A stretch of 64,000 nucleotides of DNA from Curvibacter microcysteis (GCF_028649435.1 NZ_JAQSIN010000001.1), one strand, 5' to 3'; shown: positions 34,258 through 43,336, numbered from the stretch's first letter. Translations and numbers: made by a program. Notes: a model not told the origin generated them from the sequence alone.

Positions 34258-35289
34258 TTGAATCGATGGTGGCAACCTGCATTCTGGCGTGCCCTCTTGC
34301 TGCTGGCGGTGCTGGGCCTGGGGCAAGCGCCCGCCAGCGCCGCCGAGCGCCTGGTGTTGATGGTGGCGGGGCTGGACAAGCAGATTTACCTGCCCGTGCG
34401 CTTGGCGGCGCACCTGGGCTATTTCCGCGACCAGGGTCTGGACGTGGAGCTGCAGTCCGAGGGCTCGGGCGTGAACGCTGAAGACGTGTTGCTGGTCGGC
34501 GGCGCCCAAGGTGTGGTGGGGGCGTACGACCACACGCTGGACTTGCAGGCGCGCGGAAAAGCCGTGCAGGCGGTGGTGCTCTTCACCCTGTCGCCGGGCG
34601 AGGTGGAGTTGGTGGCCAACCCACTGGCGGACACCTTCACCAGCCCGGCTGATTTCAAGGGCCGGCGCTTGGGGGTGACGGGCCTGGGCTCTTCCACCAA
34701 TCTGCTGACCCGTACGCTGGCCTTGCGCCATGGCCTGCGCCCGCAAGACTACAAAGTGGTGCCCGTGGGCAGCGGCGCCTCTTTTGCGGCTGCGCTGGCG
34801 CAGGGCCGCATCGATGCCGGCATGACCACCGAGCCGCTGGCCACGCGCTTGATCCACAGCGGCCAGGCGCGCATGTTGGTCGACCTGCGCACGCCGGAAG
34901 CGACGCTCAAAGCCCTGGGCGGGCCCTTTCCATTCGCCTCGTTGTACATGCAGACCGCCTGGGTCAACAGCCACCGCGAGCAGGTCCAGCAACTGGTCAC
35001 AGCTTTGGTGCGCGCGCTGCGCTTCATCCAGCAGCGCAGTCCTGCGGAGATTGCCACGGCCTTGGGAATGGACGATGGGCTGGAGCGCAACTTGTACGTG
35101 CAGGCGCTGACGGAGAGCCGCGCCATGTACTCGCCTGACGGCTTCATGCCCGCGGCGGGCCCGCCCCATGTGCAGAAGGTGGTGGCGGCGGTGAACCGCA
35201 CCGTGCGCGATCGCCCAGTGGACCTGTCGCGCACCTACACCCATGAATTTGTGCGCGTGGCCAATGCGCGGCTGGGCCCGCTTCAGTGA
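34258..35289 (+). CDS. ABC-type NMT1/SsuA-like periplasmic binding protein, orphan
   Basis: 343 residues. The signal peptide NRWWQPAFWRALLLLAVLG is followed by an AASA cleavage region. The NMT1/THI5/SsuA fold shows in LPVRLAAHLGYFRDQGLDVEL, LGVTGLGSSTNLLTR and GRIDAGMTTEPLA. These proteins bind aromatic, sulfonate or thiamine-precursor ligands. No ABC permease or ATPase follows. The TTG at 34258 is preferred because AAGGAG lies 6 bases upstream; an in-frame ATG 15 bases earlier has no site. The convergent neighbour is a sensor kinase. Confidence 0.82.
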   Translation: MNRWWQPAFWRALLLLAVLGLGQAPASAAERLVLMVAGLDKQIYLPVRLAAHLGYFRDQGLDVELQSEGSGVNAEDVLLVGGAQGVVGAYDHTLDLQARGKAVQAVVLFTLSPGEVELVANPLADTFTSPADFKGRRLGVTGLGSSTNLLTRTLALRHGLRPQDYKVVPVGSGASFAAALAQGRIDAGMTTEPLATRLIHSGQARMLVDLRTPEATLKALGGPFPFASLYMQTAWVNSHREQVQQLVTALVRALRFIQQRSPAEIATALGMDDGLERNLYVQALTESRAMYSPDGFMPAAGPPHVQKVVAAVNRTVRDRPVDLSRTYTHEFVRVANARLGPLQ

Positions 35290-35318
35290 ACCAGGCTGGC
35301 AGGCGTGGGTGACCGGGG

Positions 35319-36764
35319 TCAGGCCGCGCAGGCCGGGAAGACCAAGCGCACCAGCAGGCCGTGCGCCCCCGGGGCGTCGTCCAGCGTGATCTGAGCCTGG
35401 CTGGCGTTGGCGATCTCTCTCACGATGGCCAGGCCCAGACCGCAGCCGTCGGATTGCCGGTTGTTGAGGCGGTAAAAACGTTCAAACACCTGTTCCCGCT
35501 CGGTCGCCGGGATGCCCGGGCCGTTGTCTTCCACCTGCAATTCCACCGAATCGACATGACCCATCACGCGCAGCGTGACACGTCCGCCCGGGGGGGTGTA
35601 GCGCAAGGCGTTGTCCAACAGGTTGGCGCACAGTTCATGCAGCAGCCGGGGCGAAGCCCGCACGTGGAAGGGGCCGCCTTCGGTCTCAAACCCCAGGTCG
35701 ATGTCGCGCTGGTCGGCCAGCGTGGCCAGGGCCTCCAGCACGTCTTGGGCGCAGCGTGCCAGGTCCATCGGCTCTTGCTGGCGCGCTTGGCCTTGGCTGG
35801 CCTCGGCCAGTGAAAACGACAGCAGCTGGTTGACCAGGCGCATGCCGTGCTGCACCGTGCCCAGCGTGGCCTGCAAGGCTTCTTGGCGGGCCGCAGGCTC
35901 GGTGGTGCGCAGGGCGTAAACCACCTGGGTGTTGAGCACGGTCAGCGGGGTGCGCAGTTGATGGGCGGCGTCGGCAATGAAGCGGCTGTGGGCCGACATG
36001 TGGTGGTCCAGCCGGGTGGCGTAGTCGTTGACGGCGTCCACCAAGGGGGCCAGCTCGGTGGGCGTGCGGCCGGGGGCCAGGGGCTCCAGGCTGCCGGGGC
36101 GGCGCTGCAGCATCTGGTCGCGCAGGGCCAGCACGGGCTGCAAGCCGCGGCGCAGGCCCAGGCCCAGCAGCAAGGCCATCAAACCCAGCACCGCGCCTTG
36201 GCGCCAGACCAGGCGGCGCCACACCTCGCTGGTCAGCGCGTTGCGGCTGTTCAGGGTCTGGGCCACCAGGATGTGCAGCGGCGCTTGTTCGGGCGCGCCC
36301 AGCAAGGGTTGGGCAAAGGCCACCGCGTGCACCGGCACGCCGTTTTGTTGGGTGTCAAAGTAGACTGCCTCTTCGGCGGCGGGCGCGTGGGGTGGGTCTG
36401 GCAGCTCGGGGTAGCCCAGCAACAGCTCACCATTGCCACGCGTGATGCGGTAGTAGACCCGGTCGCTTTGTGGGCCAGCAAACAGCTCCAGCGCCGCCGG
36501 CGGCACCACCACCTGCACGCTGTCGTCCTGGTACTGGGCTTGCTGGCCGATCATGCGTGCCGCGCCCAGCAGCAGGCGCTGCTGCACCAGGGTAGCGGTG
36601 TGCTCGGCCTCGCGGTAGCTGGACCAGGTGTCCAGCACGGCCATGCCCGCCAGGGGCACCAGCAGCCACAGCAGCAATTGGCTGCGCAGGCTGCTGCTCA
36701 GGCGGCGCAGCCCGGGGCGCACCCGCCCCGGTCCGCTGGCGGCGGGTGTGGGGTCAGGGGCCAT
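35319..36764 (-). CDS. TctE-like sensor histidine kinase
   Basis: 481 residues. A membrane helix (about 27-46) and a second (about 190-205) enclose a periplasmic region of about 140 residues that resembles the 2CSK_N domain of TctE-type kinases. A linker follows, then the phosphoacceptor His268 in ADAAHQLRTPLTVL. The ATPase domain has LLDNALRYTPPGG, DNGPGI and GLGLAIVREI. TctE relatives sense carboxylates and drive expression of tricarboxylate uptake genes; the window has three Bug receptors but none is adjacent. The ATG overlaps the end of the regulator gene by 11 bases. Confidence 0.9.
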   Translation of the reverse strand: MAPDPTPAASGPGRVRPGLRRLSSSLRSQLLLWLLVPLAGMAVLDTWSSYREAEHTATLVQQRLLLGAARMIGQQAQYQDDSVQVVVPPAALELFAGPQSDRVYYRITRGNGELLLGYPELPDPPHAPAAEEAVYFDTQQNGVPVHAVAFAQPLLGAPEQAPLHILVAQTLNSRNALTSEVWRRLVWRQGAVLGLMALLLGLGLRRGLQPVLALRDQMLQRRPGSLEPLAPGRTPTELAPLVDAVNDYATRLDHHMSAHSRFIADAAHQLRTPLTVLNTQVVYALRTTEPAARQEALQATLGTVQHGMRLVNQLLSFSLAEASQGQARQQEPMDLARCAQDVLEALATLADQRDIDLGFETEGGPFHVRASPRLLHELCANLLDNALRYTPPGGRVTLRVMGHVDSVELQVEDNGPGIPATEREQVFERFYRLNNRQSDGCGLGLAIVREIANASQAQITLDDAPGAHGLLVRLVFPACAA

Positions 36765-37431
36765 TGGCCTTGAGCAGGTAGCCCAGCCCGCGCAGGGTGA
36801 TGATGGCCACGCCGCTGCCTTGCAGCTTTTTGCGCACCCGGTGCACGTAGATTTCGATGGCGTCGGGTGACACGTTGTCGTCCAGCGTGAACAAAGCCTC
36901 GGCCAGGGCCTGCTTGCTCACTGTCTGGCCCAGCTTCATCAGCAAGGTCTCCAGCAGGGCGTGTTCGCGCGGCGTCAAGGCCAAGGCTTGCTCGTCCTCG
37001 CCCAGGTGGAATTGCCGGCTGTTGCTGTCGTAGCGCAGCGGGCCGCAACGCAGGATGGGGTTTTTGTGGTTGGCGTGGCGGCGCAGCAGCACGCGGATGC
37101 GGGCCTCCAGTTCGGCCACCTCGAAGGGCTTGGACATGTAGTCGTCGGCACCGCTGTCCAGGCCCTCGATGCGCCCCGCCAGCGAGTCGCTGGCGCTGAG
37201 GATCAGCACCGGCACGTTGTTGTCACGCGCACGCAGGCGGCGCAACACCTCCTGGCCGCTGAGACCTGGCAAGCCCAGGTCAAGGATCACCAGGTCATAG
37301 GCTTCGCTGCGCAGGCGCAGGTAGGCGTCTTCGCCGTCGTAGGCGCACTCCACCACATAACGGTCTTTCTGCAGGGTGCGGGCCAGCCACTCGGACAGGG
37401 TGCGGTTGTCTTCGACCAGCAGGATGCGCAT
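36754..37431 (-). CDS. OmpR/TctD-type response regulator
   Basis: 225 residues. The receiver domain starts MRILLVEDNRTLSEW, with phosphoacceptor Asp51 (LVILDLGLPG) and the conserved lysine in DDYMSKPFEV. The winged-helix output (about 130-222) ends IEIYVHRVRKKLQ and ITLRGLGYLL, typical of OmpR/PhoB. It is encoded immediately upstream of, and translationally coupled to, its kinase. An open frame continues 32 codons upstream as a proline-rich run, rejected because the receiver begins at 37431. Confidence 0.93.
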   Translation of the reverse strand: MRILLVEDNRTLSEWLARTLQKDRYVVECAYDGEDAYLRLRSEAYDLVILDLGLPGLSGQEVLRRLRARDNNVPVLILSASDSLAGRIEGLDSGADDYMSKPFEVAELEARIRVLLRRHANHKNPILRCGPLRYDSNSRQFHLGEDEQALALTPREHALLETLLMKLGQTVSKQALAEALFTLDDNVSPDAIEIYVHRVRKKLQGSGVAIITLRGLGYLLKANGP

Positions 37432-37535
37432 GGGCTTCGGGGTAGGCGTTGGGGGGGGAGGGGGGCGCGGCGGCCGAGGCGAAATACTAACCGCAGCCGG
37501 CCAAGGGGGCTGAGCGATCTGGAACAATCGGGCCC

Positions 37536-38279
37536 ATGCAATTGCAGGACATTCTTTATTCGCAAGGCTTCGGCACCCGCCGCGTCTGCGCAGGGCTCAT
37601 TCAGCAGGGGCTGGTTGAGGTGTATGAATCCGTCGATGCCGACAGCCCGGTGCCCGTCACCGAGTCGGCGCGCGACTTCGTGGCCACGGGCCTGCGCTTT
37701 CGGGTGCAGGGGGTGGACTGGGCTTACCACGAGAAGGCGTATTTGATGCTGAACAAGCCTGCTGGCACCGAGTGCTCACAAAAGCCCTCGGCCTGGCCCA
37801 GCATCTACACCTTGTTGCCCGCGCCGCTGCGTCAACGCCCCAGCAAGAGTGCGGTGCAAGGCGTGCAGGCCGTGGGCCGGCTCGACCAGGACACCACCGG
37901 GCTCTTGTTGCTCAGTGATGACGGCCAGTTCATCCACCGCATGAGCTCGCCCAAGAAGCATGTGCCCAAGATTTACGAGGTGGTCACCAAGCACCCCCTG
38001 GACGACGGTCAGATCCAGCGCCTGCTGGCTGGCGTGGTGTTGGACGACGACCCCAAGCCCGTGCGGGCGGCGGCCTGTGAGGCGGCCGGGCCGCATTTGC
38101 TGCGCCTGACCTTGTTGGAGGGCAAGTACCACCAGGTCAAACGCATGGTGGCGGCGGTGAGCAACCGGGTCGAAGGCTTGCACCGCGCCCAAATCGGCGG
38201 ATTGACCATCCCCGCTGACCTGGCACCCGGCCAATGGCGTTGGCTCAGTGAGGCCGATCTGACCTTGCTCAAGCCCTGA
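37536..38279 (+). CDS. rsuA: 16S rRNA pseudouridine synthase, RsuA type
   Basis: 247 residues. A short S4-like N-terminal domain (about 1-60) precedes the catalytic domain with GRLDQDTTGLLLLSDDG; the catalytic aspartate is Asp117. KIYEV and GKYHQVKRM are further family blocks. RsuA makes pseudouridine 516 in 16S rRNA. RluB/E/F relatives share the fold, but the size and layout fit RsuA best. It is divergent from the response regulator. Confidence 0.88.
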   Translation: MQLQDILYSQGFGTRRVCAGLIQQGLVEVYESVDADSPVPVTESARDFVATGLRFRVQGVDWAYHEKAYLMLNKPAGTECSQKPSAWPSIYTLLPAPLRQRPSKSAVQGVQAVGRLDQDTTGLLLLSDDGQFIHRMSSPKKHVPKIYEVVTKHPLDDGQIQRLLAGVVLDDDPKPVRAAACEAAGPHLLRLTLLEGKYHQVKRMVAAVSNRVEGLHRAQIGGLTIPADLAPGQWRWLSEADLTLLKP

Positions 38280-38347
38280 GCCCCCCGGCGGCGGAGGCTT
38301 GGCGGCGGGCGGCTACACTGGCGGCTTGACCCAGAAAGTGGATTGTT

Positions 38348-39436
38348 GTGAAGTCGTTTGCCCGTCGCCGTATCTCCTCCGCCGTGTGCGCCAGCGCCCC
38401 CATTCTGGCCGGCGCCTCCTTGTTGCTGGCCCTCAGCGCTCCGCTGCAGGCCCAGACCGCAGCCCCTGCCGGCGCGGCGGCCAAGCCGGCGGCTGCGGCC
38501 CCGGCCAGCCTGCCCAACAACGGCCTGGTTCATCCCATTTTTGTGCTGAATTCCCTGGATGCCAGCGTCAGCGTCATTGATCCAGCCACCTGGACCGAAA
38601 CCAAGCGCATTCCCACCGGCAAAGAGCCTCACCACCTGTACTTGACGCCAGATGAGAAGTCACTCATCGTGGCCAATGCCCTCGGGGATTCGCTGACCTT
38701 CCTGGACCCCAAGACGGCCGAGGTGCAGCGCACCGTGCGTGGCATTCTGGACCCCTACCAGCTGCGCTTCTCGCCCGACATGAAGTGGCTGATCACCGCC
38801 GCCAACCGCCTGAACCATGTGGACATCTACCGCTGGGATGGCAAGGACGTGACCCTGTCCAAGCGCATCTCCACCGGCAAGACACCCAGCCACTTGTGGG
38901 TGGACAGCAGCAGCAGCACGGTGTACTCCACCATGCAAGACAGTGACGAACTGGTGGCCATCGATCTGGCCAGCCAAACCGTCAAGTGGCGCGTCAAGAC
39001 CGGCTCCTTGCCGGCCGACGTCTACGGCAGCCCTGACGACAAGACCTTGTTCATCGGCATGACCGGGGGTGAGGGCGTCGAGGTGTATGACGTCAGTGGC
39101 GGCAAAGAGGCCAAGCTGATCAAGACCATTCCGACCGGCAAGGGCGCCCACGCCTTCCGGGGGGCTGGCGACAAGCGCCACATCTACGTCAGCAATCGGG
39201 TGGCCAACAGCATCAGCAAGATTGACATGCAAACCCTGACCGCAGTGGCCCAGTTGCCTGGCCCCACAGGGCCGGACTGCATGGACGTGTCGGCCGACGG
39301 CAAGCTGATCCTCTTGAGTTCGCGCTGGGCCAAGAAGATGACCGTCATCGACACCGAAACCCGCAAAGTGCTGCGGCAGGTGAACGTGGGCAAGTCCCCC
39401 CATGGCGTCTGGACCCTTGACCACGCACCGCGCTGA
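38348..39436 (+). CDS. YncE-like secreted beta-propeller protein
   Basis: 362 residues. A long signal peptide (RRRISSAVCASAPILAG through APLQAQ) is followed by an alanine-rich linker (about 38-58). The rest is a beta-propeller of repeating strands, such as VSVIDPATWTETKRIPTG, LYLTPDEKSLIVANALG and VYSTMQDSDELVAIDLA. YncE-type propellers are periplasmic and of unclear biochemical role. The start is a GTG, with TTG alternatives next to it. The final codons overlap the frame of the deacetylase gene, suggesting co-expression. Confidence 0.8.
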   Translation: MKSFARRRISSAVCASAPILAGASLLLALSAPLQAQTAAPAGAAAKPAAAAPASLPNNGLVHPIFVLNSLDASVSVIDPATWTETKRIPTGKEPHHLYLTPDEKSLIVANALGDSLTFLDPKTAEVQRTVRGILDPYQLRFSPDMKWLITAANRLNHVDIYRWDGKDVTLSKRISTGKTPSHLWVDSSSSTVYSTMQDSDELVAIDLASQTVKWRVKTGSLPADVYGSPDDKTLFIGMTGGEGVEVYDVSGGKEAKLIKTIPTGKGAHAFRGAGDKRHIYVSNRVANSISKIDMQTLTAVAQLPGPTGPDCMDVSADGKLILLSSRWAKKMTVIDTETRKVLRQVNVGKSPHGVWTLDHAPR

Positions 39437-40268
39437 GCCTGTGGCACGGCTGCGACGCTCCGTTCTCCTCGCGTGTTGGGGCTGGGCGGCCGTCGGCTGG
39501 GTGCAAGCCCAAACCCCCATGCCATCCGCGGCACCGGCCCGCTGTGCCAAGCCGGTTTACCTGACGCTGGACACCGGTCACATGGGCGTGGCACCCCTGA
39601 TCGCCGAGGTGCTGCAGCGTCAGCAGGTGCGCGTGACCTTTTTTGCCGCCAACGAAGCCACCCAGCAAGGCGACGGCACTTTGGGGGAGCACTGGGCTCC
39701 CTGGTGGCGCGCACGCGCTGCCGAGGGCCATGCCTTTGCCAGCCACACCTGGGACCATGTTTACTGGCGCGCTGATGTACCCGGGGCGGATGGGCAGATG
39801 CGTTTTCGCGTCAAGCCCTCGGCTGGCCCGGACAGCGGCCGCGAGTCGGTGATTGAACCCGCCGCCTATTGCGAAACCCTGGACCGCGCCTCACGCCGCC
39901 TGCAGCAACTGACGGGCCAAAAGCCGTTGCCGCTGTTCCGTGCGCCGGGCGGCAAGACGTCACCGGCCTTGCTGGCGGCCGCCCGTCAATGCGGCTATGC
40001 CCATGTGGGTTGGGCGCCGGCCGGTTTTCTGGGGGACGAGCTGCCCAGCGAGCGTTTCAGCAATGCCGCGCTGCTGGACAAAGCCTTGCGCAACATCCGC
40101 CCCGGCGACATCTTGATGGCGCACCTGGGCATTTGGTCGCGTCGCGACCCCTGGGCCCCGGCGGTGCTGGAGCCCTTGATCGAGGGGCTCAAGGCCCGTG
40201 GGTTTTGTTTCGCCACCTTGCGTGAGCACCCTGACTACCAGGCCTGGCTGGCGCAAAAAGGTTTTTGA
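39402..40268 (+). CDS. polysaccharide deacetylase family protein (NodB-like), exported
   Basis: 288 residues from the first ATG. A hydrophobic signal segment (RRSVLLACWGWAAVGWVQA) suggests export. NodB motif 1 reads YLTLDTGHMG, where the usual TFDDG has lost its second aspartate; motif 2 is SHTWDHVYW with the expected metal histidines; FRAPGGKTSP is motif 3. The altered motif 1 recurs, in my recollection, in a Burkholderiales subfamily. The start is uncertain: the ATG overlaps the previous gene by 35 bases, and a GTG at 39441 would begin just after its stop. The substrate is unknown; the family deacetylates N-acetylated glycans. Confidence 0.78.
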   Translation: MASGPLTTHRAEPVARLRRSVLLACWGWAAVGWVQAQTPMPSAAPARCAKPVYLTLDTGHMGVAPLIAEVLQRQQVRVTFFAANEATQQGDGTLGEHWAPWWRARAAEGHAFASHTWDHVYWRADVPGADGQMRFRVKPSAGPDSGRESVIEPAAYCETLDRASRRLQQLTGQKPLPLFRAPGGKTSPALLAAARQCGYAHVGWAPAGFLGDELPSERFSNAALLDKALRNIRPGDILMAHLGIWSRRDPWAPAVLEPLIEGLKARGFCFATLREHPDYQAWLAQKGF

Positions 40269-40276
40269 GGTCGGAC

Positions 40277-41263
40277 ATGGATGCGTTGACCGATGCTTTT
40301 GGGGCCGCCCAGCTCTGGCTGTTCGAGGCGATTCTGCAGCCCTTGATGTTCCAGGCGGGTTGGGGCAACTTCCTCGAAGATGGCTACAACGCCATGGGCT
40401 GGTTTCTGGTTGGCCTGATCCAGTTGGTCGTCATGGTGGCCTTGATTGCCCCCCTGCAGCGCCTGTGGCCCGCAGAGCCCCTGACCGACCGCCGTGCCGT
40501 GCGGGTGGACATTCTCTACACCTTGATCCACCGCCTGGGCCTGGTGCGCGTGGTCTTGTTCTTCGCCGTTGATCCTTTGTTCGACGAGCTGTTTGGCCAC
40601 TTGCGGGTGGCTGGTTGGCCCACCTGGCACCTGGACGAGCTGTGGCCTGGCGTGACGGATCTGCCCTGGGTCAGTCTGGTGCTGTACCTGGTGGCCTTCG
40701 ACTTTGTGGGCTACTGGGTGCACCGCGCCCAGCACCAATCCGACCGCTGGTGGGCTTTGCATTCGTTGCACCATTCCCAGCGTCAGATGACGATGTGGTC
40801 CGACAACCGCAACCACCTGCTCGACGACCTGATCGGCGACTGCATCATGGTGTTGGTGGCGCAGTTGATTGGCATTGCGCCGGGGCAGTTCATTGCCGTG
40901 GTGGCCATCACCCAGCTCAGCGAGAACTTCCAACACGCCAACCTGCGCTGGTGGTTTGGCCGCGTGGGCGAGCGCCTGTGGGTCAGTCCGCGTTTCCACC
41001 GCATGCACCACGCCATCGGCGTGGGCCATGAGTTCCCGGCGGTGCCAGGGCGCAGCGGCGCGCCGGTGCTGGGGGGCTGCAATTTCGGGGTGCTCTTGCC
41101 TTGGTGGGACATGCTGTTTGGCACGGCCAATTTCGAAGTCGCTTACCTGCCCACCGGCGTGCGTGACCAGGTAGAGCCCGGCCCCCATGGCTTGCGGGAC
41201 TACGGCCAGGGCTTTTGGGCTCAACAGTGGCTGGGCTTGAGGCGCTTGTTGGGCCGGGGCTGA
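40277..41263 (+). CDS. fatty acid hydroxylase / sterol desaturase family membrane di-iron protein
   Basis: 328 residues with about four membrane segments. Histidine clusters for a di-iron centre are present: HRAQHQ, HSLHHSQ and HRMHH, plus HAIGVGHE nearby. The family hydroxylates or desaturates lipids; the bacterial substrates are mostly unknown. GAGG lies 6 bases before the ATG at 40277, and a TTG 12 bases earlier is rejected. It starts 8 bases after the deacetylase, so the two may act on an envelope lipid or glycan together. Confidence 0.86.
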   Translation: MDALTDAFGAAQLWLFEAILQPLMFQAGWGNFLEDGYNAMGWFLVGLIQLVVMVALIAPLQRLWPAEPLTDRRAVRVDILYTLIHRLGLVRVVLFFAVDPLFDELFGHLRVAGWPTWHLDELWPGVTDLPWVSLVLYLVAFDFVGYWVHRAQHQSDRWWALHSLHHSQRQMTMWSDNRNHLLDDLIGDCIMVLVAQLIGIAPGQFIAVVAITQLSENFQHANLRWWFGRVGERLWVSPRFHRMHHAIGVGHEFPAVPGRSGAPVLGGCNFGVLLPWWDMLFGTANFEVAYLPTGVRDQVEPGPHGLRDYGQGFWAQQWLGLRRLLGRG

Positions 41264-41369
41264 GAGCCCGCCGGCCGACGCCGAGTCGTGACCTCCCCTG
41301 ACCGAAGGGCGGGCCGCCTCGCTGGCCCGGGCCTGACCCTTTGGCCCGGCCTGCGGTTATGCTGCGCCC

Positions 41370-42281
41370 ATGACTTTGCTGTTCGACTCCTTTTGGCGCG
41401 CGGTGGTGTATTGCCTGCATCCGCGTGTGATCGCTTTGTCCTTCCTGCCCCTGCTGCTGCTGGTGGGGCTGGCTTTGGGGCTGGGCTACTTCTACTGGGA
41501 ACCCGCCGTGGATGGCGTGCGCCAGATGCTGGAGGCGTCGGAGCTGTTGAATGCCTTTCTGGGCTGGCTGCAGAGTGTGGGCATGGGCGCGCTCAAAACG
41601 GTGTTCGCGCCCCTGATCGTCATCGCGGTCGTCACCCCTTTGCTGGTGGTGGTGTCGCTGGTGGTGGTGGCGGTGTTGATGGCGCCTGCTTTGGTGTCCA
41701 TGGTCAGCGAGCGGCGGTTTCCCCGCATGGATCGGCTGCGCGGTGGTTCCACCCTGGGCAGCGTGCTGTGGTCCTTGGGGTCGGTCTTGTTGGCCTTGGT
41801 GGCCCTGATCGCCTCAGTGCCCCTGTGGCTGGTGCCGCCCCTGATTTTGATTTTGCCGCCCCTGATCTGGGGCTGGCTGACGTACCGTGTCATGGCCTAT
41901 GACGCATTGGCCTTGCACGCCAGCAAGGCCGAACGCCAAACCCTGTTTCGTCGCCACCGCTTGACGCTGCTGGGCATGGGCGTGATGACGGGGTACCTGG
42001 GGGCAGCGCCCAGCCTGGTCTGGGCGTCCGGCGCCTTGTTTGCCGCGGCTTTCGTGGTGCTGGTGCCGGTGGCCATCTGGATTTACACCCTGGTGTTTGC
42101 GTTTTCCTCGCTGTGGTTTGCCCACTACTGCCTGGCCGCGCTCGATAGGCTTCGGGCCGAGTCGGGTACGGCGGCCCCGGTCGAGGTGTTGGACCCCATC
42201 ACGGTAGGATGGAAGGATGAGCCCAACCCACCTCCCTCCCTCCCCATCGGCAGCGGCGCCGAGCCTCCCCGCCTTCCCTGA
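41370..42281 (+). CDS. EI24-domain membrane protein (CysZ-like fold)
   Basis: 303 residues. The N-terminus LFDSFWRAVVYCLHPRVIAL is followed by about five to six membrane segments and the EI24-type run YDALALHASKAERQTLF. The fold resembles CysZ sulfate channels, but EI24 proteins of betaproteobacteria have no proven substrate. The 3' end overlaps the next gene by 65 bases in another frame, which implies coupling. Confidence 0.84.
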   Translation: MTLLFDSFWRAVVYCLHPRVIALSFLPLLLLVGLALGLGYFYWEPAVDGVRQMLEASELLNAFLGWLQSVGMGALKTVFAPLIVIAVVTPLLVVVSLVVVAVLMAPALVSMVSERRFPRMDRLRGGSTLGSVLWSLGSVLLALVALIASVPLWLVPPLILILPPLIWGWLTYRVMAYDALALHASKAERQTLFRRHRLTLLGMGVMTGYLGAAPSLVWASGALFAAAFVVLVPVAIWIYTLVFAFSSLWFAHYCLAALDRLRAESGTAAPVEVLDPITVGWKDEPNPPPSLPIGSGAEPPRLP

Positions 42282-43098
42282 GGCGCTGCGTCCTTTTGGC
42301 TTGATCATCGTCGGTGACGAGATCATGTCGGGCAAGCGTGCTGACAAGCACATGCCCAAAGTCATCGAACTGCTGGGCGCGCGTGGTCTGCAATTGGCCT
42401 GGGCGGATTACGTTGGCGATTCGCCGCAACGCCTGGAAGCCACCTTGGCCCGGGCCTTTGCTTCGGGCGACACCGTGTTTTCATGCGGTGGCATTGGTGC
42501 CACGCCAGACGATCACACCCGTCAGTGTGCGGGCCGTGCCTTGGGCCAGCCCCTGCAGCTGCACCCGCAGGCGGCGGATCTGATTCGCGAACGCATGCAA
42601 GACGTGGCGCGTGAGCAAGGCCTGCCCTACGAGCCCGAACGTGACGACAACGTGCACCGCCTGAACATGGGGGTGTTCCCAGCCTCGGCCACCATCATCC
42701 CCAACCCCTACAACAAGATTGCTGGCTTCTCCTGCCAGGGCTCGGGCGGGGGAGCAGTGCACTTTGTGCCAGGCTTTCCGGTCATGGCCTGGCCGATGAT
42801 CGAATGGGTGCTGGACACCCACTATGCGCATTTGTTCAACCGGGTGCCCCACGTCGAGAAGTCGGTGATCGTTTTTGGCGCCATGGAGGCGGCCCTGACA
42901 CCGCTGATGGAAGACATCGAACGAGCCCATGCCGGTGTCAAGGTGTTCAGCCTGCCCAGCGTGGACCACCCCCAGTACGGCCGGCACATTGAGTTGGGCG
43001 TCAAAGGGGACCCGACGTTGGTTTTGCAAGCTTACCCCGCCCTGCTGGCTGGCCTGCATCGCTTTGAGGTCAAGCTGGGCCCTGAAATGGTGCGTTGA
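42217..43098 (+). CDS. molybdopterin-binding-domain protein (CinA N-terminal type)
   Basis: 293 residues. The MoCF-binding domain (about 30-200) contains LIIVGDEIMSGKRADKH, CGGIGATPDDHT and VHFVPGFPVMAWPM, as in the first half of CinA. The C-terminal amide-hydrolase half of CinA is absent. CinA-type N-domains have ADP-ribose pyrophosphatase activity in some bacteria; the role here is not proven. An AGGA site lies about 7 bases before the ATG, which falls inside the EI24 gene. Confidence 0.85.
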   Translation: MSPTHLPPSPSAAAPSLPAFPEALRPFGLIIVGDEIMSGKRADKHMPKVIELLGARGLQLAWADYVGDSPQRLEATLARAFASGDTVFSCGGIGATPDDHTRQCAGRALGQPLQLHPQAADLIRERMQDVAREQGLPYEPERDDNVHRLNMGVFPASATIIPNPYNKIAGFSCQGSGGGAVHFVPGFPVMAWPMIEWVLDTHYAHLFNRVPHVEKSVIVFGAMEAALTPLMEDIERAHAGVKVFSLPSVDHPQYGRHIELGVKGDPTLVLQAYPALLAGLHRFEVKLGPEMVR

Positions 43099-43103
43099 TG
43101 TTT

Positions 43104-43146
43104 TGAACCAAGTTGGTGCATTTCTGTTTTGCACCAAAACAATGCA
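43104..43146 (+). promoter_or_regulatory. two NtrC-like boxes upstream of glnA
   Basis: TGAACCAAGTTGGTGCA (43104-43120) differs by one base from the enteric NtrC consensus TGCACCAnnnTGGTGCA. TGCACCAAAACAATGCA (43130-43146) matches its left half and the terminal TGCA. They sit about 125-165 bases upstream of the sigma-54 promoter, a normal enhancer position. A third, weaker copy overlaps the -24 element at 43258-43274. Confidence 0.7.
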
Positions 43147-43269
43147 TTCCACGGGGCTTGAGTAAAAATAACGAGCTCGGCAGGTGGGCTTGAGGGGGCA
43201 AAATGCCGGCAACGGCCTGCTGGCAAGGCAAAATACGGCCGTGGGCTGCGAGTGTCGTGCACCAAGCTT

Positions 43270-43286
43270 TGGCACAAAAACTGCAT
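43270..43286 (+). promoter_or_regulatory. sigma-54 promoter of glnA
   Basis: TGGCACAAAAACTGCAT has GG at -24 and GC at -12 with exactly ten bases between, the RpoN spacing. It lies about 50 bases before the glnA ATG, leaving a leader of roughly 40 bases. Together with the NtrC-like boxes it predicts activation by NtrC-phosphate under nitrogen limitation. Confidence 0.82.
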
Positions 43287-43336
43287 TCCCCTTTGAGTCA
43301 TTGATTTTTTAACCAGCCTCAACCCAGGAGATCCTG

